Shown: one piece after another, positions 28,072 through 35,987 of the stretch
How the letters are laid out: the number at the start of each line of letters is the position of its first letter
Numbering within the stretch: the stretch's first letter is position 1
From: CAVWXT01 sp963759115
GTDB taxonomy: Bacteria > Planctomycetota > Planctomycetia > Pirellulales > Thermoguttaceae
Length of the DNA stretch: 64,000 bases
Direction: 5' to 3'
NCBI GenBank assembly: GCA_963759115.1
Contig: CAVWXT010000001.1
Coordinates: forward strand, 310,001 to 374,000
Translations under genes and position numbers: made by a program
The notes under the pieces: model-generated
The model's database searches: none
What the model was told of the DNA's origin: nothing
Seen by the model: only the letters and a program-made list of their open reading frames with translations

Positions 28072-28905
28072 TCATACTCTCCGTATTAGGTTGAAGATTT
28101 GTGTTGATTCACGACTGCGCACTAACGGTTTCCGCCGGCCGGTGATGCGCTCGTAAGTCAGCCCAACGGTTATCGGTGCTGGCTTCTTGTCCAAGAGCAC
28201 GTTTACACCCTCGTCAAAGGCTGCCTCCGGTATCAACAGATTCTCACAAACGAAGTCTCGCACTTCTGGCAAATCGTAATAGCCTGCCTGCTCCTTCAAA
28301 CTAGCAAACGCGTTGTCGAGCGCCTTGAGAACCTCGCGTTGGATGTCTTCGTCGCTCATCATAGGCTCACTCAGGAACAACGAATACGTGCCGCCGCCAT
28401 CTAGCGGTACGTCCAAGTTCTTGTGCCATTTGAAGCCAGCGTGGTTCTCCACGCAAGGCGAGTAGTTCTTCGAGAATTCACATTTTCCAATCGTTGCCCG
28501 CATGGAGTTAATCAAACGAAGACTGACAAGCCGGTCAGTCATTGACCGATAGAGCGGCACGCTAATCGTGGTTCCCTGTATTGCGTGTTGGAGTACGCAC
28601 TCGCGGAGAGCATCTTCAAGTCGTTTCGGCGATTGCCCCTTGGTCCGATCGACTATGACCTTCGCTGACTCTTTTGCGGAGTCTCCCAAGGTAGGATTCA
28701 GCAATCCTGCGATGTAGTCCAGGTCGCCAACGCTCGCGGACTCGATGTTGGGGACATAAAGAGCCTTCTGTGCGATCGTGGACCGAACTACGGCGCGTAG
28801 GTTGTTATAGGTTTTCAAATGAACGAGAGCCATCGTTCGGCGCAGTTCGGCGTGTTTCTTGTCATTGAGCATCGCCAATATCGCGTTGCCAATACCCGCT
28901 GTCAA
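28072..28905 (-). CDS. Unknown protein, middle gene of nuclease operon, C-terminal part
   Basis: I do not recognise this protein. The 277-residue part begins TAGIGNAILAMLNDKKHAEL and ends STQIFNLIRRV. It is mostly helical, with SMTDRLVSLRLINSMRATIG and FLSEPMMSDEDIQREVLKAL, and no catalytic motif that I can name. Its N-terminal 95 residues lie at about 31310-31594, beyond an inserted IS30. Reading across the empty site gives DIPLLEL-DLTAGIGNAILA in one frame. Its stop overlaps the native ATPase start (ATGA). The whole protein was about 375 residues. Confidence 0.65.
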   Translation of the reverse strand: MTAGIGNAILAMLNDKKHAELRRTMALVHLKTYNNLRAVVRSTIAQKALYVPNIESASVGDLDYIAGLLNPTLGDSAKESAKVIVDRTKGQSPKRLEDALRECVLQHAIQGTTISVPLYRSMTDRLVSLRLINSMRATIGKCEFSKNYSPCVENHAGFKWHKNLDVPLDGGGTYSLFLSEPMMSDEDIQREVLKALDNAFASLKEQAGYYDLPEVRDFVCENLLIPEAAFDEGVNVLLDKKPAPITVGLTYERITGRRKPLVRSRESTQIFNLIRRV

Positions 28906-28907
28906 GT

Positions 28908-29894
28908 CTAAATCGCAACCTTTAGGCGAGAGGCGAGAACTTCGTTAGGAGTTCGATAGCCGAGGCGTTTTCTCGGGCGGTCGTTGAGAAGTTGTTGGAC
29001 TTTGGTAAAACGATGATTGGGGATGCCGACCAGATCCGTACCTTTGGGAAAGAACTGCCGGACCAGGCCGTTGGTGTTTTCGTTCGTGCCGCGCTGCCAC
29101 GCGCAGTACGGCTTCGCAAAGTAGATCTTCAAAGCGGCTTCCTCCGTCAACCGCTCGTGCTCGGCGAACTCCTTGCCGTTGTCCAGCGTCAGCGTCTTCC
29201 GCAGCTTCGGAGGCGTGGTCCGATACAACTCGGCGGCGGTCTGACGGACCGTCGCCGCTTGCAAGGTGGGAACCTTGCCCAGCAACAAATAGCCCGACTT
29301 CCGCTCGACCAGCGTGACGGCGCCGCCGCGTCGGTTGGCGCCCACGATGGTATCCCCTTCCCAGTCGCCGAAGCGACGGCGGCGATCCACGACCACGGGG
29401 CGTCCCTCGATGCTCGTGCCGGTGCGAATCCGCCCGCGTTTTTCCCAGTTGGGCCGCTTTCGGCCCAGACGCCGCAGATAACGCCGCCAGTGCTTCCCGC
29501 TGGCTTCCTCGCCGCCGATCCAGGCGTAGATCGTGGGGGGCGAAATCCACCGTCGCCGATCGCCGGGAAAGTCACTGCGCGCGCGGCCTGCAATCTGGTC
29601 GGGCGACCATCGCTGCCGCAAGCGGTCGGCGACGTAACGCCGCACTGCCGGCCGCTGCATCTTGGCCGTCCACGGCCGCTGGCTCCGACGGCGGTTGGCC
29701 TTCCCCTGGGCGGCCACCGCCCAATAGCCGTTGCGGCTGCGATTGCGTCGCAGTTCGCGGGAAATCGTGCTCTTGCTGCGGCCGAGCCGGTCGGCGATCT
29801 GCGTTTGCATTTTCCCAGCTCGCTGCATGTGGGCTATGACCTCGCGCTCTTCCAAGGTAAGATGACTTGCCATCGCAGGGACTCCTTTTTGCAT
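28908..29894 (-). CDS. IS30-family transposase
   Basis: This 328-residue protein begins with the IS30 HTH (MASHLTLEEREVIAHMQRAG, then QIADRLGRSKSTISRELRRN). The DDE domain follows: RRFGDWEGDTIVGAN, TLDNGKEFAEHERLTEEA and RGTNENTNGLVRQFFPKGTD, with the final glutamate of DDE in the last. It ends RKRLGYRTPNEVLA, typical of the family. It appears intact. Its stop codon lies in the DNA flanking the left inverted repeat. Confidence 0.92.
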   Translation of the reverse strand: MQKGVPAMASHLTLEEREVIAHMQRAGKMQTQIADRLGRSKSTISRELRRNRSRNGYWAVAAQGKANRRRSQRPWTAKMQRPAVRRYVADRLRQRWSPDQIAGRARSDFPGDRRRWISPPTIYAWIGGEEASGKHWRRYLRRLGRKRPNWEKRGRIRTGTSIEGRPVVVDRRRRFGDWEGDTIVGANRRGGAVTLVERKSGYLLLGKVPTLQAATVRQTAAELYRTTPPKLRKTLTLDNGKEFAEHERLTEEAALKIYFAKPYCAWQRGTNENTNGLVRQFFPKGTDLVGIPNHRFTKVQQLLNDRPRKRLGYRTPNEVLASRLKVAI

Positions 29895-29954
29895 GGACCT
29901 TCCTCAAAAACGCCCATTCAAACGTCCCTGCGATGTTTTCACCTATACCAGTTT

Positions 29955-31287
29955 CAGTAGTTCCAAATTCGGGAAATTGATATAGGTGAACGCAAGGTTC
30001 CTCCAGTAAAGAACTTGGGTCACAAACCAGGTTCACACAAGGAGGAAACCCATGCGTTCACAAACGGAGTATATCATCACCAAGGCGGAGGTCCACGCGT
30101 ACGCCGAGGACTGGATAGGGACGGCGCTTCGCCTTGAGTATCGGGGTTATAAATGTTCGACTTCCACGCTTCTCCAAATTCTCCTGATTGCCGCGGCACG
30201 GGTGGTTTCCGTGTTTGCCGCCTGCCGCGATCTGGCCGATGCACCGTCGGATCAGACGATTCGCAACGCCTTGGCCGTAACGTTGCCGGAAATCGCCGAA
30301 CTCGAACGTCGTTTGAACCTCGCCTTGGTGACGCATGTGCCCAAGGCGTTGCGACGCAAATCCCGCATGGTGGCGATCGACCTGACGCTGATTCCCTATC
30401 ACGGGCAGCCGGCGCGGGACAAGAAGGAAATCTTTCGAGGCGAACCGAAGTCGGGCACCACCCATTTCCATGCCTACGCCACGGCTGTGGTACTCCACAA
30501 AGGCTACCGTTACACCTTGGCGCTGGTGCGAGTCGAGTACGGCGACTCGATGAAAGAGGTGCTTCAGCGGCTGTTGGCGATTGTTCGTCGCCGAGGCGTA
30601 AAAATCCGCTTTTTGCTGCTGGACAAGGGCTTTTTCAGCGTAGAAGTCATTCAGTATCTTCTTCGCGCCCGTCGTGGATTCATCATTCCCGCCGTCGTGC
30701 GAGGCCGAAAGCCCAAGGACCCCAAGACTCCGCCGCACGGCTTGCGAGCACTGTTGAAGAAGAAACACGGCTACTATCGGGAGACGATCACCTCGGGCCA
30801 AACGAAAGAGAAACCGAAGGCCAGCGTGACCGTGAACATTTGCGTTGCCAGCAAGCATTTCACCGACGAGAAGACCGGCCGGCGGCGGCGCAAGCGGCTT
30901 CTCTACGTGGTGTCGAAGGTGCGGCGAACACCTGCGGAGATACGCGAAACCTATCGCAAGCGTTTCGGCATCGAGACGAGCTACCGCCAGATGAACGAGG
31001 CGAAGATCAAGACATGCACGCGCGATCCAGCGTTGCGTCTGCTGTTCGTGGGCATTGCTCTGGTGCTGCGCAACGTGTGGGTGTGGATTCATTTTCGCTT
31101 CGCCAAAGGAAAATTCACCGAGGAACCGCAACTCTTTCTGGAATTGCTTCGTTTCCAAGAAATGCTCTTGTGGATCACCCAGATCGTTCAACAAGCCCTC
31201 GGCGCCAACAAAACCCTCGGACTCGATCGTCATACCTATGAACGACTTACGGCACATCGCCACACATAGCCAAATTTGGAACTACTG
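29955..31287. mobile_element. IS4/ISH3-type insertion sequence nested in IS30
   Basis: The inverted ends CAGTAGTTCCAAATT match at both termini. A perfect 5-bp duplication, AGTTT, flanks it at 29950-29954 and 31288-31292. Length is 1333 bp. It landed near the right end of the IS30, upstream of that element's transposase, and so is the younger insertion. Confidence 0.88.
30052..31269 (+). CDS. DDE transposase, IS4/ISH3-like
   Basis: This 405-residue protein carries the DDE residues in SRMVAIDLTLIPYHGQP, FLLLDKGFFSVEVIQYL and YRKRFGIETSYRQMNEAKIK (the Y-x-x-R-x-x-I-E-x-x-x-x-x-x-x-K pattern). That order is typical of the IS4 superfamily. The 5-bp target duplication fits ISH3-like members better than classical IS4. 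The frame is intact, so the element may be active. Confidence 0.88.
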   Translation: MRSQTEYIITKAEVHAYAEDWIGTALRLEYRGYKCSTSTLLQILLIAAARVVSVFAACRDLADAPSDQTIRNALAVTLPEIAELERRLNLALVTHVPKALRRKSRMVAIDLTLIPYHGQPARDKKEIFRGEPKSGTTHFHAYATAVVLHKGYRYTLALVRVEYGDSMKEVLQRLLAIVRRRGVKIRFLLLDKGFFSVEVIQYLLRARRGFIIPAVVRGRKPKDPKTPPHGLRALLKKKHGYYRETITSGQTKEKPKASVTVNICVASKHFTDEKTGRRRRKRLLYVVSKVRRTPAEIRETYRKRFGIETSYRQMNEAKIKTCTRDPALRLLFVGIALVLRNVWVWIHFRFAKGKFTEEPQLFLELLRFQEMLLWITQIVQQALGANKTLGLDRHTYERLTAHRHT

Positions 31288-31309
31288 AGTTTTGCATAAG
31301 GTTGCGATT

Positions 31310-31594
31310 CAATTCTAACAGCGGGATATCGGTCAATTCATAACCCTTCCCCTTAACCGAGCGGGCAAAGGAAAAGTGCGCCAGCTCCTGGCAAATCTTG
31401 CTGCCCACCGAATCAAAGCTGCTTTTCGGTTCGGGAAGCATCAGGCGAAGAGCCCTGTCGCGCGCGTATTTCAGCGCATTGCGTGCAAGGGCACGATTCT
31501 GCTCTTCGCGGGGCGCAGTGGGCATCGCGGCAAGCACGCGAATGCCTATGTAGTGGTAGCCGACATCGGTAATGTTGAAGCTAGTGATATTCAA
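31310..31594 (-). pseudogene. Middle gene of nuclease operon, N-terminal part cut off by IS30
   Basis: The 95 codons begin at a TTG whose T-T-G-A overlaps the stop of the nuclease-like gene, with NITSFNITDVGYHYIGIRVL, then REEQNRALARNALKYARDRA and SKICQELAHFSFARSVKGKG, ending YELTDIPLLEL. The frame then enters the IS30 end. The upstream in-frame ATG at 31648 would overlap the previous gene by 58 bp and is less likely. The rest of the gene is at 28072-28916. Confidence 0.65.
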
Positions 31595-32382
31595 TTCACG
31601 TTCCCATCGCTCTTGGCGGCCCGAAAGACGCCAATTAGGCGGCTGCACTCTGCATTCAGAGTTCGGAATTCGTCTGCAAGCGCGCAGGTGCGCAGTCCGC
31701 CAACGGCGGATACCACCATGCTCGCGTCAGACAAGTAATCGCATCGCCGGTTAATGTCCATCGGCGCTAATGTAACCGACAGACGGTTAAGAGTCGCGCA
31801 GAAGTCCTCAAAACAACCCTCGTCTTCCGTTGAGACGGATACGCCCCCGTCAAGTTCGACCGCCATCCGGCGCACGTTTTCGACCAGTAGCGGAAATGGC
31901 CGAAGTTGTGGGGCAACGGGATGAATTCCCAACCCGAGACAAGCCCCCAAACCGCTTTGCTCGAATGCGAAACAGGACATGAATACCGGAAGCAAGTCAC
32001 GCCGCAGCAGGCTTGTGTTGAGGGCCAAATAGTCGATGATCTTGGCGAAGAAGACAATCACGTCGTTCTTTTCGGGTGGCCAGCCGTGTCGGTTTTTCAA
32101 CTCAAGAATCCCCATGAGTCCGTCAAACTGGACGACAATATCGACTTCGTGCAAAACGCCGGAAGCGGTGTCAAGCCCACAGCCGAGACGCAGCTCCCGG
32201 TTTTGGGACACCACCCAGCCTTTCAGGTTCACGATGCAGCTATCACGAAAACGCATTTCAAACCCTTGGTCGGGCAGGGCCTCCCGCTGGGCGTGTTGCC
32301 ATTCCGTATTCACGAACTGGTAGCATCGCCTCAACAAGGTGAGCGCGGATGGCGACAGTGAGTCTTCGACACGTAGGCGCAT
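31591..32382 (-). CDS. PD-(D/E)XK nuclease-like protein, first gene of the operon
   Basis: The ATG at 32382 gives a 263-residue protein. Its core is VLHEVDIVVQFDGLMGILEL followed by KNRHGW, an E-x-D-x12-E-x-K arrangement characteristic of restriction-endonuclease-like folds. Helices around it (VEDSLSPSALTLLRRCYQF, FFAKIIDYLALNTSLLRRDL) fit that fold. The C-terminal half (VELDGGVSVSTEDEGCFEDF) is unassigned. It is followed by a coupled unknown gene and an ATPase gene, so it is probably the effector of a three-gene module. The longer upstream frame has no homology and overlaps low-complexity DNA. Confidence 0.65.
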   Translation of the reverse strand: MRLRVEDSLSPSALTLLRRCYQFVNTEWQHAQREALPDQGFEMRFRDSCIVNLKGWVVSQNRELRLGCGLDTASGVLHEVDIVVQFDGLMGILELKNRHGWPPEKNDVIVFFAKIIDYLALNTSLLRRDLLPVFMSCFAFEQSGLGACLGLGIHPVAPQLRPFPLLVENVRRMAVELDGGVSVSTEDEGCFEDFCATLNRLSVTLAPMDINRRCDYLSDASMVVSAVGGLRTCALADEFRTLNAECSRLIGVFRAAKSDGNVN

Positions 32383-32555
32383 TGTACCACCACGGCATGA
32401 ATCATTCCCCGATCCGGCTGCCATTCTACCTTGGACGCCCGCGTGCCGCGAGGCTGTCCAACAAACTCGGGCCGGAACGACTCCACCCGAAGGAGTGGAG
32501 ATTCCACTGCCAACCGGGCAGCCGACCGGCTTGACCGCCCGGCAGCCATCGGCTT

Positions 32556-32747
32556 TCATTCTCGGGTGGGGTGCCTTTGGATCAAGGCAAGAATGAGGCG
32601 TCGGATGTGCGATTCGATGGACGCGACACCGCGCCGGAAAAGTTCTACTGGCGTCCCGTCGCCCCGGCTTTCCTTAGATATCAGCCCGTCGGTGAGAATG
32701 TCCAAATTGCCATTCGTCCGGCGCCGGGCACCAGAGAAGGGACACAT
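32556..32747 (-). CDS. Possible small hypothetical protein
   Basis: The 63-codon frame ends DGTPVELFRRGVASIESHIR-RLILALIQRHPTRE. The FRRGVASIESHIRRLI helix looks like real protein, and codon use is plausible. I do not recognise a family, there is no clear ribosome site, and the N-terminal 15 residues may not be translated. Confidence 0.3.
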   Translation of the reverse strand: MCPFSGARRRTNGNLDILTDGLISKESRGDGTPVELFRRGVASIESHIRRLILALIQRHPTRE

Positions 32748-32785
32748 CCCCTGGTAGGGAATCCCCCTTGTAGCATAATAGCGGC

Positions 32786-32833
32786 AAAGGGGACAGTCCC
32801 ATTTTCGCTGACACGAAAATTGGGACAGTCCCC
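32786..32833. repeat. REP-like palindrome (family 2)
   Basis: GGGGACAGTCCCATTTTCG and CGAAAATTGGGACAGTCCCC form the arms around a short TGACA loop; each arm also contains its own GGGACAGTCCC. The same core occurs at 55853-55915 and within 23316-23471. Confidence 0.75.
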
Positions 32834-32883
32834 ATAATAGGTTCCCTCTGGAATCCCTGCCGACCGCCAGCTACAATCAGGCT

Positions 32884-33117
32884 ATGAGCACGGAAACCGA
32901 GGAACTAATTAGGATTTGCGAGTCGCTGCCTGAGGAGAAGCGGGCCGAGGTTGCCGATTTCGCCCGATTCCTCCTGGCTCGGGGGGATGATGAGCGGTGG
33001 GAGCAGTTGATCGCCTCCGGCCAGCGCCGCCCCAGGCTCGATGCGTTCCTGCGTCAATCCGCGGCCGAATCCGCCACGCCCATGGACTTGGATCGCCTTT
33101 GGCCGAGCACGGCATGA
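32884..33117 (+). CDS. Antitoxin-like small protein (DUF2281/VapB-type)
   Basis: This 77-residue protein starts MSTETEELIRICESLPEEKR followed by AEVADFARFLLARGDDERWE. The 'LPEEKRAEVADFARFL' helix is common in small antitoxins of the DUF2281/VapB type. The C-terminal half is variable and proline-poor. No toxin gene follows; the next frame is a short HTH, overlapping by ATGA. Function is tentative. Confidence 0.45.
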   Translation: MSTETEELIRICESLPEEKRAEVADFARFLLARGDDERWEQLIASGQRRPRLDAFLRQSAAESATPMDLDRLWPSTA

Positions 33118-33254
33118 GCGCTTCGGACCTGGGAAGGCTGTTGGGCAACCGGACGCTGGGGACGCCTATCCTGTCCGGCCGGCGGGCTTTGAGCAAAGGC
33201 CATATCAAGAAGCTGGCCGAGCACTTCAAGGTCGAGCCCGGGCTTTTCCTATGA
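33114..33254 (+). CDS. Short XRE-like HTH protein or fragment
   Basis: The 46 residues MSASDLGRLLGNRTLGTPIL, then SGRRALSKGHIKKLAEHFKV and EPGLFL, match the C-terminal half of HigA-like XRE antitoxins. In those, the region is preceded by LLxEHG; here LAEHG exists upstream only in the overlapping frame. It could be a remnant whose 5' end was shifted out of frame. It overlaps both neighbours by ATGA, so it may be translated as it stands. Confidence 0.45.
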   Translation: MSASDLGRLLGNRTLGTPILSGRRALSKGHIKKLAEHFKVEPGLFL

Positions 33255-34174
33255 ATAAGGAGCCGATGATGAGCGACATGCGACAATGCATCAGACCGTG
33301 TGAGTCGGCCTTTTCCCGCCGTATGCTGCTAAGCGGCATGGCCGGGGCCGCTGCCTTGGGCGCCGCGTGGCCGCTCGGCAATCTCGCCGCGGCCGCCGAA
33401 CGAAAGGGCCGCATCAAACAGTCGGTCTGCCTGTGGTGCTACGACGGCTACCGCAAGCGGCAGAAGATGGACCTCGACCAATTCGCCGCTGCCTGCGCCA
33501 AGATTGGGCTGCTGGGGATGGACCTGGTAGCGCCCGACCAGTGGCCCACGCTGAAGAAACACAACTTGATCTGTTCCTTGACCCCCAGCCACGACATCCC
33601 CAAGGGCCTGAACCGTTTGGAGAACCACGACGCGTGCCTCGCCAAGATCCGCAAGGGCATCGACGACACGGCCGCCGCCAGCTTTCCGAACGTGATTTGC
33701 TTCTCGGGCAATCGGGCCGGCATGGACGATCAGGAGGGACTCAAGAACTGCGTCACCGCGTTGAAGCAGATCGCCCCCTTTGCCGAGGAGAAGAAAGTCA
33801 CTGTCTGCCTGGAGTTCCTCAACTCGATCGATCACAAAGACTATATGGCCGACTCGACCAGGTGGTGCGTGGAGTTAGTGCGTCAGGTTGGCTCGCCGCG
33901 CGTGAAGGTGCTCTACGACATCTACCACGCCGCGATGATGAAAGAGGACGTGCTGGCCGATATCCAGAAGCACGCCGAGTGTTGGGGCCATTACCACACC
34001 GGCGGCATGCCCGGCCGAAACGAGATTGACGACACTCAGACCCTCGACTACGCCAGTTTGATGCGGGCGATCGCGGCAGCGGGTTACTCGGGCTATGTCG
34101 GGCAAGAGTTCGTCCCCAAGAGGCCCGACGCGCTGGGCAGCCTGGAACAGGCCGTTACCCTCTGCGACGTGTAG
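33251..34174 (+). CDS. Tat-exported sugar-phosphate isomerase/epimerase (Hyi-like)
   Basis: This 307-residue protein has a Tat signal, FSRRMLLSGMAGAAALGAAW, and then a xylose-isomerase-like TIM barrel resembling hydroxypyruvate isomerase. Candidate metal ligands and barrel motifs are VTVCLEFLNS (Glu), VKVLYDIYHAAMM (Asp, His), WGHYHTGGMPGRNEID and YVGQEFVPKRPD (Glu). The ATG at 33251 overlaps the HTH stop. Such exported isomerase-like proteins are numerous in planctomycetes, and their substrates are mostly unknown. Confidence 0.85.
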   Translation: MNKEPMMSDMRQCIRPCESAFSRRMLLSGMAGAAALGAAWPLGNLAAAAERKGRIKQSVCLWCYDGYRKRQKMDLDQFAAACAKIGLLGMDLVAPDQWPTLKKHNLICSLTPSHDIPKGLNRLENHDACLAKIRKGIDDTAAASFPNVICFSGNRAGMDDQEGLKNCVTALKQIAPFAEEKKVTVCLEFLNSIDHKDYMADSTRWCVELVRQVGSPRVKVLYDIYHAAMMKEDVLADIQKHAECWGHYHTGGMPGRNEIDDTQTLDYASLMRAIAAAGYSGYVGQEFVPKRPDALGSLEQAVTLCDV

Positions 34175-34332
34175 CGAATGCTGGTGGGCGCCTATTTGGC
34201 CGTTGGTGTCATGCTCGACGGTGCCACGATATCAGCGGATTGGCGCATCGTCAGGTTCGTGGGGTCCGCCGCTTGCCAGAGGCCGCGGCGGCCAATACAA
34301 TCATGGCTTGTCGGCACCTGTCGGCGAGACAG

Positions 34333-34415
34333 GCCGGAGTGGCGGAATGGCAGACGCGCTGGACTCAAAATCCAGTTGCCGCAAGGCAGTGTGGGTTCAA
34401 CTCCCACCTCCGGTA
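34333..34415 (+). tRNA. tRNA-Leu (CAA)
   Basis: The acceptor arm GCCGGAG pairs with CTCCGGT (one G-T at position 1:72), with A as discriminator. The anticodon stem CTGGA / TCCAG encloses CTCAAAA, giving anticodon CAA. A long variable arm (TTGCCGCAAGGCAG) marks a class II tRNA, and GTGGGTTCAACTCCCAC is the T arm. CCA is not encoded. Its 3' half is the attachment site of the adjacent island. Confidence 0.93.
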
Positions 34416-34417
34416 CT
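34361..34417 (+). other. Island attachment site attL (57 bp, in tRNA-Leu 3' half)
   Basis: The 57 bp starting GGACTCAAAATCCAG and ending CTCCGGTACT are repeated exactly at 42647-42703. They span the anticodon loop to just past the tRNA 3' end, so integration preserves the tRNA. The integrase gene begins beside it. Confidence 0.92.
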
Positions 34418-34445
34418 GATTGCGGGATAAGCACTTAGGCACGAT

Positions 34446-35666
34446 TCACCTCTTGGCGTTTTCGACCGTTTCCGGGGCAATGTTACCCGAAATGTTACCT
34501 TGGGCCTCTCGGCTTGCTGCCCGGTGGTCGGCCCACAGTTCCGCCCCAATGTCATCGGCCGTCAAGTTGACGTAATAGCCCATCGTGGTCGATATGTGGG
34601 CGTGCCGTGCCAGCCGTTGCAAGACGGGCGTCTTAACCTTCATCGCCCATCGGCCGCAAAACGCCCGCCGTAGGTCGTGGGCACCCGCGAACAGCTTGAC
34701 GGGCCTCTTAACCCGCTTGCCGTTTTCCTCGACCCACTTTTCCGCCGTGCCGACCACCACGCCCGCCTTGCGGCCGATGGCCGACACCATAGGGCCAATG
34801 GTGAGAACGGCCAATGGTTCGCCCGTGGTCGGGTTCGCCAGCTTGAACACCCGCCCGACCCGCTCGGCTTCGGGAGTCTCGGCAAGTATCCACTCGACAA
34901 ACTCGGGAACCGTGACGGCCAATTCGTTGCGGCGGGACTTCTGCCCTTCCGCCTCGATACGAAACGCCGGATGCTTCCTGGTCGTGTCGAGTACAAACGG
35001 CCCATCATTCCAGTCGAGGGCCACGGCTTCGCTAAGACGCAAGCCCGAAAGCCACAGCCCACGCAACAGCCGTTCCCACGCCGGGGCATCCTTCGGCCGT
35101 ACCTTGGGAACCGCCAGCAACAGCCGGTCAAACTCTTCCGCCGTCACGGCCCGATGCTTGGCGAGTGATTGCCCCTTGGGCAGCTTCGGCATTTCGATTG
35201 CCGGGGCCTTCACCATCAGCCCTTGACGTTCGCCCCACCGCAGACACGCCTTGATATGCCGTAGGTGTCGGGCAAGGGTGGTTGCCTTCATCCCTTCCTT
35301 CCGGGCTTCGGCTTGGAAACGGCTTAGCACTTGTGCCGTCAGCTTGGCCAGCCGGTCGGGGTCGATAAGGCGTTGTAGGTGGTCGAGGGCCACGCGGTAG
35401 GCGACTTGCGATGATTCGGGCATAGCCGACAACTTCTCAGCTTCGCACCGCTTGCGAAACTCTGCCCACGTCAACCGGCTCGGGGCCTGATAGCGGCCGG
35501 TGGTCAGTTCGTCTTGCCACACCGCGGCCTTGCCGATTGCCGTTGCTTCGTCGCTTGTGCCGGCCGACTTCGTTTTCTGCTTGCCGGTCACGGGGTCAAC
35601 ATATCTCAGAACCAGGTTTTCCCGGTCGGGGTACTTGCACACCGTTACCTTGATTTCGTCGCCCAT
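34446..35666 (-). CDS. Tyrosine recombinase / island integrase
   Basis: This 406-residue phage-type integrase has a SAM-like core-binding domain (AEFRKRCEAEKLSAMPESSQ). The catalytic residues are visible: Arg in LWLSGLRLSEAVALDW, H-x-x-R in GAHDLRRAFCGRWAMK, and the tail RHAHISTTMGYYVNLTADDI with the nucleophilic tyrosine. It lies 28 bp from the tRNA attachment site, as expected for the enzyme that integrated the island. The C-terminus ends IAPETVENAKR. Confidence 0.92.
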   Translation of the reverse strand: MGDEIKVTVCKYPDRENLVLRYVDPVTGKQKTKSAGTSDEATAIGKAAVWQDELTTGRYQAPSRLTWAEFRKRCEAEKLSAMPESSQVAYRVALDHLQRLIDPDRLAKLTAQVLSRFQAEARKEGMKATTLARHLRHIKACLRWGERQGLMVKAPAIEMPKLPKGQSLAKHRAVTAEEFDRLLLAVPKVRPKDAPAWERLLRGLWLSGLRLSEAVALDWNDGPFVLDTTRKHPAFRIEAEGQKSRRNELAVTVPEFVEWILAETPEAERVGRVFKLANPTTGEPLAVLTIGPMVSAIGRKAGVVVGTAEKWVEENGKRVKRPVKLFAGAHDLRRAFCGRWAMKVKTPVLQRLARHAHISTTMGYYVNLTADDIGAELWADHRAASREAQGNISGNIAPETVENAKR

Positions 35667-35673
35667 GATAACC

Positions 35674-35886
35674 TCACTTCTTGGCTCGGGGAATGAACAT
35701 TTCCCAACGCGGCAAATGCTTATCGAATACCGCCGCCGCCGCTACGTTCATATTCACGCCCTGATCCATCGCAAGCCCTGCCAGCCGGTTTCGGATTGTC
35801 ACTGGCAGGTACAACTTGACTAGCACCTGGTCTTTTGCCTCGACACCCGGCATTTTCGGGGGGCTTTGCGGCTTCTTTTTTGCCAT
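35674..35886 (-). CDS. Small RHH-like DNA-binding protein
   Basis: The 70-residue protein begins MAKKKPQSPPKMPGVEAKDQ and continues VLVKLYLPVTIRNRLAGLAM-DQGVNMNVAAAAVFDKHL. A basic strand followed by two helices fits a ribbon-helix-helix repressor of plasmid or phage type. It ends 8 bp before the integrase start, so both are likely co-transcribed. Repeated GGTACA sites lie just upstream. Confidence 0.6.
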   Translation of the reverse strand: MAKKKPQSPPKMPGVEAKDQVLVKLYLPVTIRNRLAGLAMDQGVNMNVAAAAVFDKHLPRWEMFIPRAKK

Positions 35887-35913
35887 CGCACACCTTGCCT
35901 TTCGGATTGTCCT

Positions 35914-35950
35914 AATGGTACGTACCCAACTGTACCATATTGTACCATAG
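35914..35950 (-). promoter_or_regulatory. Repeated TATGGTACA sites, probable operator
   Basis: Read on minus: TATGGTACAA, TATGGTACAG and TTGGGTACGTACC follow each other at about 10-bp spacing, upstream of the RHH-like gene. One-turn spacing of short repeats is typical of RHH operators. Autoregulation of the integrase operon is inferred. Confidence 0.5.
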
Positions 35951-35987
35951 GTGCCCTGATGGTCAATAGGGGGCTGTTGGATTTCGC

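Larger units (their letters stand above)
28911..31309. mobile_element. IS30 element containing a second nested IS
   Basis: The ends AATCGCAACCTT (28911-28922) and AAGGTTGCGATT (31298-31309) form inverted repeats bounding the element. Without the nested IS its length is about 1061 bp, right for IS30. It interrupts the middle gene of the nuclease operon between codons that otherwise join in frame. A target duplication could not be resolved with confidence. Confidence 0.8.
32383..32883. other. 500-bp gap upstream of nuclease operon
   Basis: The gap should hold the nuclease operon promoter on minus, but I cannot place it. It also carries a possible small gene on minus (32556-32747) and a REP-like element (32786-32833), listed separately. 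Confidence 0.4.
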
